Shown here in pieces: positions 63,815 through 64,000 of a DNA stretch of 64,000 nt. The position numbers were made by a program, and so were the translations under genes. How positions within the stretch are numbered: position 1 is the first letter of the stretch; each line of letters opens with the position of its first letter. Origin of the DNA: Todiramphus chloris collaris. Taxonomy: Eukaryota; Chordata; Aves; Coraciiformes; Alcedinidae. Under the pieces are notes generated by a model. That model was not told the origin of the DNA. It saw only the letters and a list, made by a program, of their open reading frames with translations, and searched no databases. Where the stretch lies: NCBI GenBank assembly GCA_025345505.1, contig JANVCC010000130.1, positions 3,065,422-3,129,421 on the forward strand, written 5' to 3'.

Positions 63815-63986
63815 CAAAGGCCAATGATGACCCTGCTTTTAGGTCTGTCGGTCTCTCAGCGTAGTTACTTCTGCTCCTGGTTTCACTGCTTAGGGTAGTC
63901 CTGGCAGAAGGTTTCTTTAAGATTTCCTCAATGGAAAAGGGCAGGCTGGGCTTCTCCTGGCCAGCACATACTCGGGGGTCTGTCAT
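63815..63986 (-). CDS. ISX: ISX coding exon 1 (start codon, eh1-like repressor motif)
   Basis: This exon encodes residues 1-57 and the first base of codon 58. ISX is a nuclear paired-like homeodomain transcription factor of gut epithelium; in mammals it represses BCO1 and SCARB1 in response to retinoic acid. Residues 17-26 read FSIEEILKKP, an engrailed-homology-1/octapeptide type motif that recruits Groucho/TLE co-repressors; mammalian ISX has a very similar FSIEAILKRP near its N-terminus. The chosen ATG at 63986 has A at -3 and is the only ATG upstream of this motif in the visible sequence. The exon ends at a consensus donor (GTAAGT, 63814-63809) in phase 1, matching the acceptor of exon 2. 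Only 14 bases lie upstream before the window edge, and they contain no in-frame stop, so an upstream start, the 5' UTR and the promoter cannot be judged. Confidence 0.86.
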
Positions 63987-64000
63987 CTTCCTGCCAAAGT

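Noticed and set aside
1-64000. CRISPR array, operon, riboswitch or tRNA/rRNA genes
   Set aside because: No regularly spaced repeats, cloverleaf or rRNA signatures were seen, and the window is vertebrate genomic DNA.

Overview
This is a vertebrate genomic window, almost certainly from a bird. The organism call rests on CR1 retrotransposon fragments carrying the typical avian CR1 3' tail (8-bp ATTCTATG-type repeats), two LTRs that start with the TGTCCTGGTTTGAG type common in birds, and the low density of genes in AT-moderate sequence. I cannot name the species.

One protein-coding gene can be supported. It lies on the minus strand, from 63986 (ATG) down to 35954 (TAA). Five coding exons join in compatible phase to give a predicted protein of 297 residues: a Groucho-type FSIEEIL motif near the N-terminus, a Q50 paired-like homeodomain (about residues 135-194) split by an intron between homeodomain positions 46 and 47, and a C-terminal tail ending SICASST. 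I identify it as ISX, the intestine-specific homeobox. In mammals ISX is induced by retinoic acid and represses BCO1 and SCARB1, closing a feedback loop on carotenoid and vitamin A uptake. The promoter and 5' UTR lie beyond the right edge.

Layout: 1-35.2 kb is non-coding sequence downstream of ISX. It contains two CR1 fragments (10.9 and 22.9 kb), a 1.26-kb structure bounded by inverted repeats (30.5-31.8 kb) and a 10-N assembly gap with duplicated flanks (31.0 kb). In mammals HMGXB4 lies on this side of ISX, but no exon of it is visible. 35.25-64.0 kb is ISX. Intron 4 is 651 bp and plain. Intron 3 (36.96-42.64 kb) holds a CR1, a solo LTR, another CR1 and an ancient CR1/L3-clade LINE with recognisable endonuclease and reverse-transcriptase remnants. 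Intron 2 (42.79-55.93 kb) holds an old CR1, a second solo LTR of the same family and an 86-nt hairpin with 37-nt arms. Intron 1 (56.15-63.81 kb) holds an old CR1 tail.

The best leads are the hairpin next to ISX exon 2, the inverted-repeat structure at 30.5-31.8 kb, the exceptionally old LINE in intron 3, and the long, bird-specific-looking N-terminal region encoded by ISX exon 2. I found no operon-like system, CRISPR array, RNA gene or second host gene.
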